From positions 1 to 5,872 of the forward strand of contig DAOVWW010000115.1 in NCBI GenBank assembly GCA_030636465.1: DNA of 5,872 bases. Direction: 5' to 3'. The stretch is from Gammaproteobacteria bacterium (GTDB taxonomy: Bacteria > Pseudomonadota > Gammaproteobacteria > BMS3Bbin11). Of this stretch, positions 5,751 through 5,872 are shown piece after piece. The position numbers and the translations under genes were made by a program. The notes beneath the pieces were generated by a model. That model saw only the letters and a list, made by a program, of their open reading frames with translations, did not search any database and had not been told where the DNA came from. Within the stretch, counting starts at the first letter, position 1, and the number at the start of each line of letters is the position of its first letter.

Positions 5751-5872
5751 ATGGAACAGGCTCTCGAGATACTCCGCAGTACCTTTGGTTATGACGACTT
5801 CCGTTATAATCAGAAAGAGATAATACAAACCCTGCTAAATGGCGGGGACGCTTTGGCTTTAATGCCTACTGG
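5751..5872 (+). CDS. recQ: RecQ-type ATP-dependent DNA helicase, N-terminal part
   Basis: Forty codons plus two bases of a gene that continues past the window. Seen: ALEILRSTFGYDDFRYNQKEIIQTLL followed by GGDALALMPTG. This is the RecQ family pattern: a leading helix, F-x-x-F-R-x-x-Q (the Q motif that contacts adenine; Q21 here), and the start of motif I, cut just before the lysine-containing half of Walker A. Family knowledge: RecQ is a 3'-to-5' superfamily 2 helicase acting in recombination and fork repair in the RecF pathway. E. coli RecQ carries FRxGQ or similar at this position; here it is FRYNQ. ATG 5751 is the natural start, since homologues have about the same distance to the Q motif, but no clear Shine-Dalgarno precedes it. 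A RecQ-like paralogue cannot be excluded from the N-terminus alone. Confidence 0.88.
   Translation, partial: MEQALEILRSTFGYDDFRYNQKEIIQTLLNGGDALALMPT

Overview
This window looks like a chromosomal stretch from a gammaproteobacterium. The order site-2 protease, trpS, scpA, scpB, rluB is a familiar housekeeping cluster in that class. The long TrpS and the DUF3622-type small protein also point there, and GC is moderate. I cannot name a genus. ScpA and ScpB imply an Smc-ScpAB condensin, but they do not by themselves exclude other condensins.

Positions 1 to 4840 are a compact plus-strand block. It holds the C-terminal end of a membrane site-2-type metalloprotease, tryptophanyl-tRNA synthetase (trpS), the condensin subunits ScpA and ScpB, the 23S rRNA pseudouridine synthase RluB, and an endonuclease III-like iron-sulfur DNA glycosylase. 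Junctions are 13 nt, a 1 nt overlap, a 1 nt gap, and two 4 nt ATGA overlaps. This argues for one transcript with translational coupling. Functions in the block cover tRNA charging, rRNA modification, chromosome organisation and base-excision repair.

Positions 4841 to 5648 are looser and more AT-rich. They hold a GNAT-family acetyltransferase and a 77-residue basic protein resembling DUF3622. After a 102 nt gap, the first 40 codons of a RecQ-type helicase start at 5751 and run off the window just before the Walker A lysine.

I see no RNA gene, mobile element, CRISPR array or convincing rho-independent terminator. No new multi-gene system stands out. The points most worth a second look are a four-cysteine iron-sulfur-type motif in TrpS, an endonuclease III-like protein lacking the usual catalytic lysine, and the oppositely charged tails of the adjacent ScpB and RluB.
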